Below, piece by piece: positions 37,108 through 49,662 of a stretch of DNA of 64,000 nt. The translations under genes were made by a program, and so were the position numbers. Below the pieces are notes generated by a model. It saw only the letters and a program-made list of their open reading frames with translations. It ran no database searches and was not told the origin of the DNA. Positions within the stretch are counted from its first letter, which is position 1. Each line of letters starts with the position of its first letter. The stretch covers positions 1,276,932 through 1,340,931 of the forward strand of contig VZSE01006234.1 in NCBI GenBank assembly GCA_013398275.1. The letters are read 5' to 3'. Origin of the DNA: Promerops cafer. Its lineage: Eukaryota > Chordata > Aves > Passeriformes > Nectariniidae.

Positions 37108-39054
37108 GGTTGGGTGAAACAGCTCCCCTGGTACCTGCTGCCCCAGGCTAATGCGCTGCTTTCCCATGTTGTGGGAGCCTGGGAGAACACCTGCCACGGC
37201 CTCTGCATGAACAAAGCAGAGAGAGAGAAGAGGGCTTTCTGGAAAGCCAGGAGTGTGGGTGTAGGACTGAAGGCAGGAGAACCAATGGCAGTACTTCCAC
37301 TAAGGTAAACAGGAACAGAACTGGGTTTGTGGTGGTCTGGTGTTAATTAGCTTCCTCTTCAGCTGTTTCTGAATGTGTTAATGGTCCTGTAGCAGAAGTG
37401 TCAAAAGATCCTTGACTACAAGATATTACAGGTAACATGACCTAGAAAGATCAGTAGCAAGGAAAAGACACAAGATGCCACTTTAACCCTGTTCATCTTG
37501 CTTAGCTCTGTCTCCTCCATAAAACTTTCTCACCATTGTCCATCTCACATTGCCTTGTGATCTGACTGTCTCTAGACCCCCTGCCTTCTGGTGCCTTTGC
37601 TGTCCCTGCCTTGGCCCCTCAGCTGGGTAAGCCACACTGTTCCATTGCAGGGTGCTGGGGAATGAGCCCTATCAAATCTCACTGTCTTCACCCTTGCCCC
37701 TCCACAACTTGCTCACTCCAGTCCTCTGATTGTGGCCCAGTGTCTTGCCCCACTACCTGTCACGGTCTTTTTCTCTCTAAGACTTGCTGTGACACAGGAG
37801 CCCCTGTGCAGCCAGAATGGCCCTCACTTGTCTGTGCCTACAATCATCCTCCATCTGCAAAGTCACTTTCTCCTTTCACTCCCCTTGTTTGATGAGGAGA
37901 CAATAGTTGAGTCACTATTCCTTCAGCATCTAATATGGGGAAAATAACATCCAAAGAAGGAGCTGTGGTGGTAGAGGGAGAAGCTACTGCTGTTCCTCTA
38001 CATGAGGTTGACCATTCTATAGTTCTTGAGCAGTTCAGGTGATGTGGGATTTCCTTCAGTGGCATGGAACTGCTGCAGGGGCTCCTGAGTGAGCCAAACC
38101 CGTGCTCAGGGAGGTAGGTCCAAAATGGTGAAGAAACAATTCTGTTTCTCAGAGTGCAGCATGCTGAATCTCTCCTTGCTTTAATAAGCAGCTGCTTCTC
38201 CATGGAGAGATTCCCTGTCCCGTGCCAGCTCCCCTTTCACAACAGCCAGAAATACTCCTGTGTTAGTCAGAGGCACTTTAAGTGAAAAGAAGCCCTTTCC
38301 TGTCAGGGTTCAGTGCAAACACTCTTTACTTGAGAAAACTGGACTTCAGTCTTGTTACAGGTGAGGTACCCCGGGGGAGCCCTGTTTGGGGAGCCCTGCT
38401 GCTCTCTTGCCCCAGGCTGCTCTCTGCTTTGTTCTGTCCCCCTTTGAGCTCTGTGGGGTCCCCAGGCCCCTGTGCAACTTCTCCAGTGGGTCTTTATCCT
38501 TTACGGTGAACTGCCAGGCTTCTTGTGCCCACACTTGATTACTGATGGATTGACGGTGTCTGAAGTTTGGCTTATTAATCCTGACCTAAGGCAATATCTC
38601 ATTAATGAAAATAAACCTGAAAATTAATAGAAGAGGAAATGAAGGGGCTGAAAGCTGATGAAAAGGGAATCGTGAGGGAGAAAAAGGAAGAAGAGATTCA
38701 GTTTGGGAGTTGATTTCTCTGGTGGCAGAGTGGAGAAAAGGAAAAATCTAAGTCTTAATAGGGCAAGAGAGGACAGAGAGGTGGATGGAGGGAAAGGAGG
38801 GTCAAAGGAGCCCTTGCCTAGGCAGTCTGCCATGGGCCTGCTGAGAAGTCAGCAGGGCCAGGCTGAAGCAGATGGGGAGCGCAGGATTGTGAGCCTGAAG
38901 GCTGCATGAAATATTTAAGATGCTCCATCAGACTATCTTCTCAATGGTGATGAGATTCTGGGTTGGAGGGACAGGAAAAATTTTGCTGATAAAAAGAAAT
39001 AATAAAAAAAATCATCTGACAACATGTAGCTCTCTTCTTTACATCTCTCCTCTT

Positions 39055-39174
39055 ATCTCTGGAGCCCTGGGCAACCTGATCTATGGGGTGGCATTTATGG
39101 GGGTGAGGGAGGAAGGGCAGTTGGAGCCATATGATTGTTAAGGTCCCTTCCATCTCAAGTCATTCTAGGATCTT
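39055..39174 (+). mobile_element. CR1 LINE 3' end fragment
   Basis: Ends in AAGGTCCCTTCCATCTCAAG followed by TCATTCTAGGAT, the decayed CR1 3' terminus (normally ...AACCCAAACCATTCTATGAT). Upstream, CCTGGGCAACCTGATCT matches the usual CR1 3' UTR. It is 5'-truncated, as is typical of CR1 copies. The sequence between about 38915 and 39055 may be an older part of it, but I cannot tell. Confidence 0.8.
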
Positions 39175-42100
39175 ACTTTCTCCAGAGGTGAGCTGTCTAG
39201 TTATGCTGGACACATGGACAGGTTTTTTCAATCTCTGAGGCTTTAGTTTGCTTTTGCTCCAAATTTCCTCTCATTCTTCCTCTTTTCCCTGTTCCCCAAA
39301 TTCACAGCACCTGTCACACAGCAACCAGCTTCAGCCTAGCTGGGTCTTGCTCCCCTTTCCTACTGCTGGGGTAGGGTGTAGCTCTGGCCCCTTTAGATAC
39401 AAATGTGTCTTCCTTGATCTTCTCAAGCCCTTTTGTTCCTCTGCTTGGTGCCTGGTAGTTTTGACATCTGCTCTTGGGAGTGGGACAACTTGACCTGCAT
39501 CAGTTCAGTGAAGCCTTGAGCTCAACTGAGGTGATGCAGGAACAGAACCTGGTTGTAAAAATATCCACAGGGATTTCTCTGACTTTATCCCCCATTGGCT
39601 GACAAAGGCAAAACTTAAAGTTTAATGGATGTCACTGAGTGTCTGAGGATCCAGGCTATGGCAGAGCCCAAAAGAAATCAGAAAGCTCAACTGTCTCAGC
39701 TAATGAGGTTTTGGACAACTGTCCCCTGCATTCTGCCTATATACAAATACCATTGAGCAGTGCCACCACCCTTTGCTGTTCCCACTTCCCTTCCCTCCAT
39801 GAGAGCAGAGAGGGCTGTTGCCTTTAGACTGGATGTGTGTAATCACCACGACCTAGTTTTGGAACTGAATCTAGAAGGGAGAGAAAACCATGTCCATTAA
39901 GTTAGAAATGACAATATATAACTACTATGTTCCCTCCCCATGCCCTGCAAATCCAGTGTTACATTCACTTAGTAATTTAGATCAGGCTTTGGTTATGTTA
40001 AAAAAAAAAATCTCAACACCTGTAGCAGATGCTGCTTTTAAATGTAGAAGGGAGTCCAGACTTAATTCTGAATGTTTCATCTCTGGAGACCTCGTTTAGG
40101 GGTGGCAGGTACTGCATCTTCCTTTTGTGATCTTCCTGTGCGTGGTGTGTCCTGGCCACTGTTTGCTGCTTCCCTGTCCCTGTGAACCTGGTTTTTTCTA
40201 AGATGGTGGAATTGTCTGTTCCTGCTGCTGATCCGGCTGAGGTCTGCACGTGACAGGTTAGCAAGTCCATGTTAGTTTTTGGGTTTGGGGTGGTTTTTTT
40301 TGAGTGGGGCAATAATGGAAGGAAGGATGTGAAGTACATTTGACATAGTTCACAAAGCAAGTGAGCCTGGGACTGGTCTCCAGGTTTTCTTGATGGCTCT
40401 CTGTTTGGCATCAGAAAATATCACAGGTCACAGACAAGTGCTACTGTATTTAAAGGCAGGATGTGCTACAGGTCTATACCAGCATGAGTTAATAAATGTG
40501 GAGGAGTGAACAAAAAGTAAATGTTATCTCGGGCGACAAAATAACAGGCTTTCATAACGAACTAGCATCCCTTCCTAGGATTGATGGCTTCCAATAAACC
40601 TGAGCTGGTTTTTTCCCACCCTTTGGTATTCACAGAGAGAAAACGTTAAAACCTTTTGGGTTTTTCCTCCATTTCTGTAAGTGTTCCCAGGTACTGAAAT
40701 GTGTGGTTAAGGCTATTGATAAAACAGCCACAGTACAAGACAGCAGCATTTCATCTGATTGCTTCCAAAGATGTGAAACACGTATCTGAATTCGCAAGAG
40801 CAGTATGGCAGTTCACATCTGAGTAGATTATGCATGGGAAGCCTGCATGTTGATGCTGTTTCTCTATAATCCTGCATCAAGACTGATATTTACCATTACT
40901 TTAGCTCTCCTCAAATGTTGTTATTCTCTTTGGCTGTTCTCATTCCTCCCTCATTAGGAGAAATCCATGAAGGAGGAGTGAAAAATATAGAAACCTGATT
41001 TGGCTCAGGAAGTCCTTGAGCTGAGAGTGGTTGGCAGCTGGAAGAGTGCCTAAGGGAAGTATTGTGTCTGCTCATCCCATTTTTACACACTTCTCTGGGC
41101 AGCTGTGTTGCTGCCCAGTCTGGACAGATGTTTGGTCCAACTTGAGATGCTCATTTTTAGTTGTTTTTGTTATGTTATTCTGACTGCTCCCTGACTTGTG
41201 TAGGTTGGGAGCCTGTAAACTCTTAGGTCAATTGTGGTTTTTGGTTTGTTTTTAAACATCTTTTCTGCTTAATTCTTATTACCATCTGCCATCCCCCCTT
41301 CCCCTTTCTTTCAAGACACTTGTCCTTTTGATGGGTGTTCCCATTTAGGGGGACATGGGACCTCCAGTTCTGGAGGAAACAGGATCTGCTCTAATCAACA
41401 CCTCTTGGCGGGGATTTCTTGCTCATGATCAGTAAGTGTGTGGGGCTGGAGACCACAATCTCAGCACCTGGTGGTGTCCACTCCATGCTTTTACCTGCTG
41501 CCTAGAGCACTGTCCTCCAGGAGCAGGCTGGACAAGTGTCCCTGTCTGGCTCTGTGGTGTCCCATCCTCCATCCCTCCTGCTGAAAGCAGATTAGGAGTA
41601 GGAGCTCTCCCACAAGAAGCAGGTAAATTTAGGCTCTGACTCTCTTCTGTTGGTAAAATAGATGCAACATAGAGATTAACTGCTTGCTTTGAGAGGACAG
41701 AATGCCCTCCACATGGGGGGAACCTTGGTTGGACACATTTGCCCAGCTCTGATTAACCTGTACACTGAATTCTACTTCAAGGCTTGCTTCATTTGTTATC
41801 TTCCTCTCTTTTTTGAGTGTATATGAGCCTTTGGTCTAAACATTTAATTATGGTGACCTTTTCCTTCTAGGCTGTGATAGTTATAGTCCATGATTATAAA
41901 GAAAGATCTAGACCAACTTATTTACTTGTTGGAGGCTCAGCCATGTCTTGAAGCTCATTTGAGGACAAATCTGTGGCACAGCAATCAAGTACACAGATGA
42001 TCCAGCAGCCTGAGGCTGCTGAAGGAAAGCACTGGCTGGGCAGAAGTTTTTTTTCCACTGCGCAAAGGCACAGACCTGTTGCATAATTTTTGCATTTCCC

Positions 42101-43107
42101 ATTTGTGGCTTTACACCAGATCTGCAGTATTTTCTGTACTCTCACAAGAGCTCAAACTCCCACAGGTTGGAGTTATGATTCAGTCATAACACTAATATAT
42201 GCCAGCAAGAGATGCAGGTGACTTAAATGGAACTGGTTTTCTTTTGCTGTTGGATGGGTGTTTATGTGAGAGAATCACTTATTTCTGACTTTTCTTTAAA
42301 ATCATATTCAAACTAACTTGTGTTATTTTATATTTTATATGGGGTTGTCCTCCTATCCTCCCATCCCAACATTTCCTTTATAATGGATTTATTTGCATCC
42401 ATTGCTATAATGGATGCTGTTCCCAAGCCTCTTTATTTAGATTCAACATAATTTGATGTTTTAAGACCTATTTAGCTGTTTTCTAAAGTCCTGCTTACTG
42501 TTCAGGACTACACCTAATAAAATCCTGTGAGCATGAAGTAGTCTGGAATGAGGGCAATGGGATGAATAAACACAAGCTTTGATGGGCATCCAAGAAACAA
42601 CCTTGTAAAGGATTCAGGGTCAGGCAGGAGTGTTATTTAACTTCTTAATGAGAATGATGAGCAAGTGCTGTCTGCCTTGGTAAAGCCTGCTTTCATGCCC
42701 CAGGAGCTGGTCCTTGTTCACAGGTGTTATACTGAGAGTAACACAGATCAATGCTAATGGAGACAAAGGTGATCAAGGATTTGGAGGGGCGGATCATCAG
42801 TGAACCCACTCCCCCACAGATGTACAGCATCTTGTACACCTAAATAACTCAAAAGGGAAAATGAAAAAACTGTTTGGATACAGCTGATGTTAGCAGTTTT
42901 GAAGGGAATTTAGGTTGAGGGCAGGACAGATGTTGAAGGGAGGGATTAATTAAAATTGGATAAAGTGCCTAATTTGCCTAAGAGATTGCTTAAAGAAAAT
43001 GACAATTTCTAAAAATTCTGCCTAGCCCTGGGCTAGAGTTTAGAAGGTGGAAATGATTGTTCAGCAGCCGTTGACAACACGGAGGGAGTTCGAGAGGTGC
43101 TCACTTG

Positions 43108-43123
43108 CCAGCGGGTGGCGCAG
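43108..43123 (+). promoter_or_regulatory. CTCF-like motif (plus strand)
   Basis: CCAGCGGGTGGCGCAG on the + strand, identical to the 37.1 kb site but in the opposite direction. It contains two CpGs, so binding could be methylation-sensitive. Surrounding sequence shows no recognised repeat. Confidence 0.55.
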
Positions 43124-45760
43124 CCTGATGGGCAGTGGGGTCGGGACACTGATTCATTTATTTATCACCTGGCTGAGCTCTCCCTTGTGGGTTATCCCTG
43201 TCTGGGCAGAAGGCAAGATGAGACTGTATGAAAGAGCCCTGTTAAAAAGAGGAGGAAGAATGAGTATTGTGCTCTTCAGAGAGGGGGGTTTGTAGGCAAA
43301 GCACTCAGGTGTATGTGCAACATTACCTTGAAGTCTCCTGTAGTAGAATATAAATGTGTTTGCCTTCTTCCCAAACCACTCTCTCCATCTGTTTTATGTT
43401 TTAGGCACCTCGGTCCCTATCTAATATTTTATCACCTTGATAGCTCTTACCTTATTAAGTATGTCTGCTTCTATCTCTCTGATCTCTTCACATCATCTCC
43501 CCAGGGTGCTTTCTCCTTTGTCTCTTACAGTTCTCCTTTACCTGATGCTATTTTTTTTCCCACCCCTTACTGATGCATTGCAACCTCAGTTGACATTTCT
43601 GCTTTCCCTTGGAGCAGTGGTGAGAAGCACTGCTTGGTGGATACCGGAAAGGGATTCAAAGTATACGGAGTGCAGCTGTGGTACCCTGGGGGAGCTGGAC
43701 ATCTGGTGTTCCCTGGCTTGGGAACTGGCCCCTCCAGGCTCCCTATGGAACTTAAGTCAGCTCTGACCTTTGGTGGCATAGAAAAACCAGTCTTGAAAAC
43801 CTCAGCTCTATGCTCGTGCAAGGAGGGAATTGATGGGGCTCAGAAACTTTCCCCAGTGTGGCAGGTGATGCTCAGAGATGTTGCAGTAGTGAGCCTTTTG
43901 CTTCTGCACTGTCTCTTCCCACGCATCTCATCCTCCAGGTCCTGGTGCACAAGGGCAGTTTGGGTGGCAGCTGAGGGACAGGAAAACGTTGTATGTCAAA
44001 TGGAGAGAGGGCTTGACGATGAGAGCAGAAGATAAAGCAACCTGGAATATGAATGGATTAAAGCTGTTTGGGGCCTGTGGACAGACCCATGTTTCCTAAA
44101 TGGTGCAACAGGGAACTGGCCAGAAGGATGTGAAACTGGCAGGAGGGCTGATGATGCTGCTGCTCTGCAAGATGGTTTTCTATCCACCTTCAGCAGAGTT
44201 CACCTGTATGATCAGCTCACCTGAGAGGCAGGGAGCCCTAGATGTCTCCAGCCTATGCAGACCTGTTCTGCATGGGCACCCCCAGGAGAACTGCTAACAA
44301 GAGCTACTTGGATAGCAAAGGGGTTGTGGTCAGCTGCAACCTCATGGTGGAGCATCTGCAGGCTTTAGCGTGTATCCGCAGCACCTTGGCATTGCAGTGG
44401 GTCTTGAACTCAGGTGAGCACTGTGCTGGTAGACCCAAGTGACTTCAGAGAGCCTGGTCCCCAAGGAGTGGGTTTATTTGTCTGAGAGTTGAGTTGAGTT
44501 TGCTCTCAGTTTCAGAGAGGCTTTTCACTTGGGGGCGAGATGTGGAGATGAAGGCCCATGGAGATGCCAGTACCCCACCAATGACTAGAATGGGACCCTG
44601 ATTTACCAACTCTGAACTGCATCCCTACCTTCCCATGGGCTCCCTGTCTCCTGACAGAAGGGATGTGAATTGGGTGTGTGTGTGAGAGCTCTCTGCCATT
44701 ATCCCGTTGTGGGTAATGAACATGTATTGTTTGACTCTTGTCCTGCTCTCCTGGACTGCTATCAGCCAGAGTGCACCATCTCTGTGCTCATCAGTAATGG
44801 CATCCTGTCCTCATGGTGTGCTCTATCAGGGATGAGACTGGCATTTTGAGTGCTGGCAGTCGGGCTTTGTTCCCTGGTGCTGGTTTCTAGGAGGTGATGA
44901 GGCTGTGTGTGTGTGAACGTGCGGCTGCTTCTCAGGCACAGGGACACGAGGAGCCTTCTCCAGCTCCTGACCTCTTTCTGCTGTTGCCTTTTCTCTGCCT
45001 TCACTCCCCAGATCCTCTCTATTCTTTGCCTTGGCAGGAAGAGGTGTCCCAGTGTGCACAAGGCTTAAAAAAATGCAAGAAAAATTGGAAGTGTTTCAGC
45101 TTTTTTGTACATGTTTCAATTTTTTCCTTGCAGTTTACAGTGCTAGCCGCACTGGATCTTATTATATAAAGATGTTGTTTCTTGTCATTAATCCAATGTG
45201 TGGTGGCTGTTGGCACTCTCCTAATTTGCTGTTCTCCTTGGTGAATGGCATGTACAGACTTGCTCTAATTTAACCCCATTGAGAGTGCTTGCTCTTTAAC
45301 CCTAGGACAAGAGGAAGTATCCTTTCCTTTTTTTGATTTGTTTTATCCTCTTAATTTTATTCATGATATAAAAAAGAACTCTGGTTGGAGCAATAGAAGT
45401 CCAGCAAAACCTGGACTACTCTTTCTGGGGAGAAAGACTTTACAGGTTTGTCCATTCAGCTTAGGCAAGAGTCACGGCACTAAATTTTGGGTCCACTGGA
45501 ATTGAGCACTGGATTTATGGCCCCAGTTTTGTCTGGAAATGCCACTTTAAACTGCTGTGAGGATCATTTTCCACAGAAAGAAAACAACTACGGGTGCTCA
45601 GCTGTTCATTCTCTTATAACTGGTACTAGAATGTCAGTATTAAGATTTGAACACTTTTCCTTTTTTTGTCTGAATTGGGATGCAGAAAGTGTTGTCATTA
45701 CAGCTTTTGTGTCCTCAAGCCTGGTCTTTCAGTCAAGGATCTGACTAGAGCATGAGCTGC

Positions 45761-46316
45761 TGTTGTGGCTAAATCCCACCTGGCAACTAAGCACCATGCA
45801 GCTGCTCACTCGTTCTGCCCCAACCCCAGTGGGAAGAGATGGAGCTTGTGGGCTGAGATAAGAACAGCTTAATAATTGAAAAAAAGTAAAATAACAATAC
45901 TAATACTGCTAATTATAATAATAACTGTAATGAGAAAGAGAGAGGAATAACACCTGACAGAAAAAAGGGGTGCACAATACAATTGCTGACAAATGCCTTG
46001 CCTGCTCCTGACCAGCGACTGGTGGCTTCTGACCAGCTCCCTGCAGTTTATATATTGGACAAGGTGTTCTGTGGCATGGAATATTGCTTTGCCCAGTCAG
46101 ATCAGCTGTCCTGGCCATGCTCCCTCCCAGCTTCTTGTGAAGCTCCTCACTGTCAGAGCACAGGAAATGGAAAAGCCCTCAACTCAGGGTAAGACAATAC
46201 CTATCAACCACTGCAACACTGGTGTGTTACCAACAGGATTCTTGTGCTAAATCCAAAACAGCACTGTACCAGCTACTAGGAAGAAAATTAACTCTATTCC
46301 AACCAAAACCAGGATT
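45761..46316 (-). mobile_element. Second solo LTR, related subfamily
   Basis: The left end TGTTGTGGCTAAATCCCACC and right part AGAAAATTAACTCTATTCCA, followed shortly by AACCAGGA, resemble the same avian LTR superfamily as the 19 kb copy, but a different subfamily with an AT-rich inner part (45865-45940). On the minus strand a TATATAAA box is present at 46047-46054. No internal retroviral genes are seen. Flanking pentamers GCTGC (45756-45760) and GCTGT (46317-46321) could be a target-site duplication with one change, which would put the decayed right end (ATT instead of ACA) at 46316. Confidence 0.82.
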
Positions 46317-46770
46317 GCTGTCCTGCCATGAAAATTTAAGGCTGAAATCAGCCAAACTCTCCCTTTCCCTCTGAGGTTGACCTTAGGTGTATTTCTGGAC
46401 TTGTCTATGTTTCTTGCTCACCTGAAAATAAAAATAATTGTGCTTTACCACTCGGTGTCTAACTGAGGCCTCCTTGAGGAATAGAAGGAGAGGAGGATGG
46501 AAACTTAAGGAACCATTGCAGAACCAAGTCCTCTGCTGTTCAAAGGGGCAGAATTAAATAAGTTGGCTGGTGCCTTTTCTTATGTTTTCACAGACTCTGT
46601 TTTCTCCCATTGTTCTCCTACTTCTGTCAAGTGCTTGAAGGATGGTGTTGGCTTAATGAGCAGCCAGATTACACTTTGTTTTCCGTGTTTGTTCAATGCG
46701 TGGCTCTGGGCCACACAACAACACACTGTGTAAGTCCTGCTCTGGAGATAGGATTATTGATTTCCTCATA

Positions 46771-46960
46771 GTCCTTTTTATTTTTTTTATCACGGTAGTA
46801 TCTGAGTGCTCATCACTATAGAACCCAAGTGCTTCACAAACATTAATTTATCTTTACAATGCTCCTGGGAGGAAAGGGCTTTTCTTGGCTCTCAGCTTAT
46901 ACAGAGGAGATGGAAGTGGGCACAGATTGAAGTCAGAAGCATTCAGTAATTTTGAAATCC
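46771..46960 (+). mobile_element. Ancient MIR/CORE-like SINE remnant
   Basis: The phrase ATCACGGTAGTATCTGAGTG, followed by AAGTGCTTCACAAACATTAA and then ATGCTCCTGGGAGG, follows the layout of old amniote MIR-type SINEs (ACCATAGTATCTGAGCG... CACAATC...TTAATG...CTGTGAGG). It is heavily diverged and the 3' edge is unclear. The assignment is from memory of the consensus. Confidence 0.5.
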
Positions 46961-47145
46961 TAATTAGAAGTACATGGGATTAGTAGTTTTCAGAGTCTGT
47001 GAAGTGTAGCACTTGATATATTCAAAGTGCCTTAGATGCAGAAGTGAGCTGTCAGTCATCCCCCAAGCTGTACTTGGGATTTCTGGTCTGCAGTGCATAA
47101 TGAAAATAACAGAATTAGTGACCGCGTGCTTGAAATGACTAATCT

Positions 47146-47342
47146 TAGAATCACAGAATCATTAAATTTGAAAAAGACATCCAAGTTCATAAAGTCCAAC
47201 CTTTGAGCAAACCACCATCGTGCCAATTAAACAACAGCACTCAGTGCCCCAAGTCCAGTTACTTCCTGGGCACTTCCAGGGATGGTTAATCTACCACTTC
47301 CCTGGGCAGCCTGTTCCAGTGCTTAACTACCCTTGATGCTTC
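47146..47342 (-). mobile_element. CR1-family LINE 3' end fragment
   Basis: Starts with AGAATCACAGAATCATTAAA, the reverse complement of a CR1 3' terminus with its ATTCTGTG octamer, and continues with AAGTCCAACCTTTGAGCAAA and CTGGGCAGCCTGTTCCAGTG, standard CR1 3' UTR phrases. It differs from the copy at 49.7 kb, so a different subfamily. 5'-truncated. Confidence 0.85.
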
Positions 47343-48686
47343 ACACCCCACTGGGATCATGTGGTGCCATGGCAGCTGCTCCCTCAGATTACAGTGGTGA
47401 GACCCTTGGCTGTGTAGCTCTTGCTGAATTTCAGCAGGGCTGGGAGCTGCAGCCTCCTCAGGGACAGCTGATCACTGGGATTTTGCCTTGGCACTCAGTG
47501 GGAGCATCCATCAATTATTGTTTTGGAGCCAAACACCTGTGTTAAACTACTGTCAGTTTTGCAAGCAGGGAAATGTGGGTTCTGCTTTTTCTGTACAGGG
47601 AATATTTGGGGAATTTCCCATGTGGAAAATATAGTTCCACTGAAGGAATCCCATTTTGGTCTATGTACCTGTTTGAACTTCTGTCTGCTTTGTCTTGGGT
47701 ATTTCAGGTAAATATTAGTTATTTGCTCTTTTGTGCCTTTGTATTTTGATCTCTTTCAGAGAGTTTCTCATCACAATTGTCTTTCAACAGAAAGTAGCCT
47801 TCTCAATTTCATGGAAGCTTTGCCATGAAAAGGGTCTCATTTTTGCAGAAAAGGATTATATGGGGCAACAAGCACAACACCACAGGGCCTGCAATGGTTG
47901 CTGTACGCCCTGAGTATCCAGGCTCTGCAGTAAGTTCTGGCTCATAACAGAGCAGGTCATCTGCAGGGTATGGCAGCAGCCAGACACCTGTTCTTGATGA
48001 TGCCTGGCTGCCAGTATTTGCTACTCCTGGCTGCCAAAATAGCTGCCCTGCTTTGCAAAAGTGGTATGAACAAGGATGGAATACAGGGAGAAGTTCAAAT
48101 GCTGAACAAGTGGATAGGAGCCCCATGGAGCCAGATTTCAGAATTCAAATGGTTAATTTTTTTTTTTTCTGTAATCAGTATTTTGATTTAATGCCAAAAG
48201 TAAAGATTTTTCTTTATTTTTTGTCCTGCTGCCCTCTGCAGTACATAATTGCATAGCTAGCAGGGCTAGCAGCTTTGCTTTTTGACTTCCTGCTCTGTTT
48301 GATCTCAGCCATACTGGTTGATTGTCTAAATGATGGTTTTGTATGTCATAGTAAAATTTTGGTTTATTTTGCCCCAGACAGCTGTGTTTGCAAGTCTGGG
48401 GTTTGCTTGGATTTGGATAGCTGATATCTTGTGGGGGATAGAAGTACTTGTTTGTCTACTTATGGCATCTGTGATAGGAAATCTAATCTTTCCATTGGTG
48501 TATTTCTAGGATCCAGCAGAGAAAGATATAGCTCTTTTTTGTCAGTTTTAGCTTCTTTTAGTCATATGGGATGTCCAGTGGGATGTCTGGTTCTCTGTGT
48601 GCATCTTGATGAGGAAGTAAAAAGGTGAAATGAATGTGGTTTAATGTAATTAGAAAACTTCACAGCTAAGAATTGGTCTCCTGTGT

Positions 48687-49120
48687 TTGCTTGCAGCAAA
48701 TGACCGAATATGCTGTTTGAGCTTTTCTTCCCATTGTAAAATTGAGTCACTTTGTTACCTGCATTTTGTTTCTGAGGCAGGAGTGACCACTCTGCATTTG
48801 AGCGAGTGTCTCTTTCTCAGTGTTGCTCAAGTAATCTGTCTTGCTTCCTGTGAGGACATTCTTCTCACTGATCTCTTCTGCCAGTGGCCAACACCATCCC
48901 AAGTTGTCTCTGCTGCAAGCCATCTTTGGGAAACTGCTAATTGCTGCCTATGCAAAACAAGGCATTTCTTTGTCATTCTGCTTGAAGTGCTGCACATCTG
49001 GATGTGGAGAGACAGCTGCTTTGCTGACGTTGTGACTGCCATCCTTTGGAAGTGGGCACAAACTCTGATCACCTGCTCTCTGAACTGGCATTACCTGTGG
49101 CACTGAAATAAAGCAATAAA
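48687..49120 (+). other. Open frame ending at tandem poly-A signals
   Basis: A 139-codon open frame (48687-49106) stops two bases before AATAAAGCAATAAA (49108-49121), which is followed by GT-rich sequence (CCGTGCTGGTGTGTGCAC) suited to cleavage-factor binding. The peptide is Cys/Trp/Leu-rich and matches no family I know. It starts with a non-ATG codon, so coding is doubtful; a poly-A site of an intronic transcript is the more interesting reading. Confidence 0.2.
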
Positions 49121-49662
49121 GCATGTGGAGTGTTTCCCCTGTGCTCAGTGCCGTGCTGGTGTGTGCACAGCTTCCCACTGCTTCTGAGCACAAGTGTGGG
49201 GTGTGCATTGCTTGTCACACGTGGTGCGTGCATAGCTTCTGTATGAAACTTCTTACAACTGAGCAATAACGAGGCCAGGGCAGGTTTTGGTCCTCCCCAA
49301 TGCTGTGAAAACCTGCTTATGTGAGTGCTGTCATAGTGTAATGCACATACACAAGCAATAAATACTAAAAAACACCTTTAGCTTTGGAAAATGAATGTGC
49401 AGTTCTTGTTCTTTTGTTATAATGGTGCCAGTTTTCAATACTCTTTGCTGAAGTTGCTTGGGGGAGACACATCCTTTGAGGCAGCAGATTTTCTAATGAA
49501 AGCTGAGACAGCCAGTTGTAACACTTGCATGAGAACTGCAAGTCCAAGTGTTGGTGGGAAAGTGCTCTTGCTCTGCCTGTGGGAGCAGCTGGTCTGCTGT
49601 TACCTCCATACTGACAGATGTCACTCTGAAGTAATTGCTGATGTGGGTGTGCTCAGCTTTTT

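Larger units (their letters stand above)
37108..45760. other. Intron 1 stretch with one CR1 fragment and one CTCF-like motif
   Basis: Outside the CR1 end at 39.1 kb and the motif at 43.1 kb, I see only unique sequence. Pyrimidine-rich parts occur around 37500-37900 and 43370-43600. Confidence 0.55.

Noticed and set aside
36319..37197. Two 196-codon open frames on opposite strands
   Set aside because: They overlap extensively in GC-rich sequence, show no domain I recognise and lack supporting splice sites; composition alone explains them.
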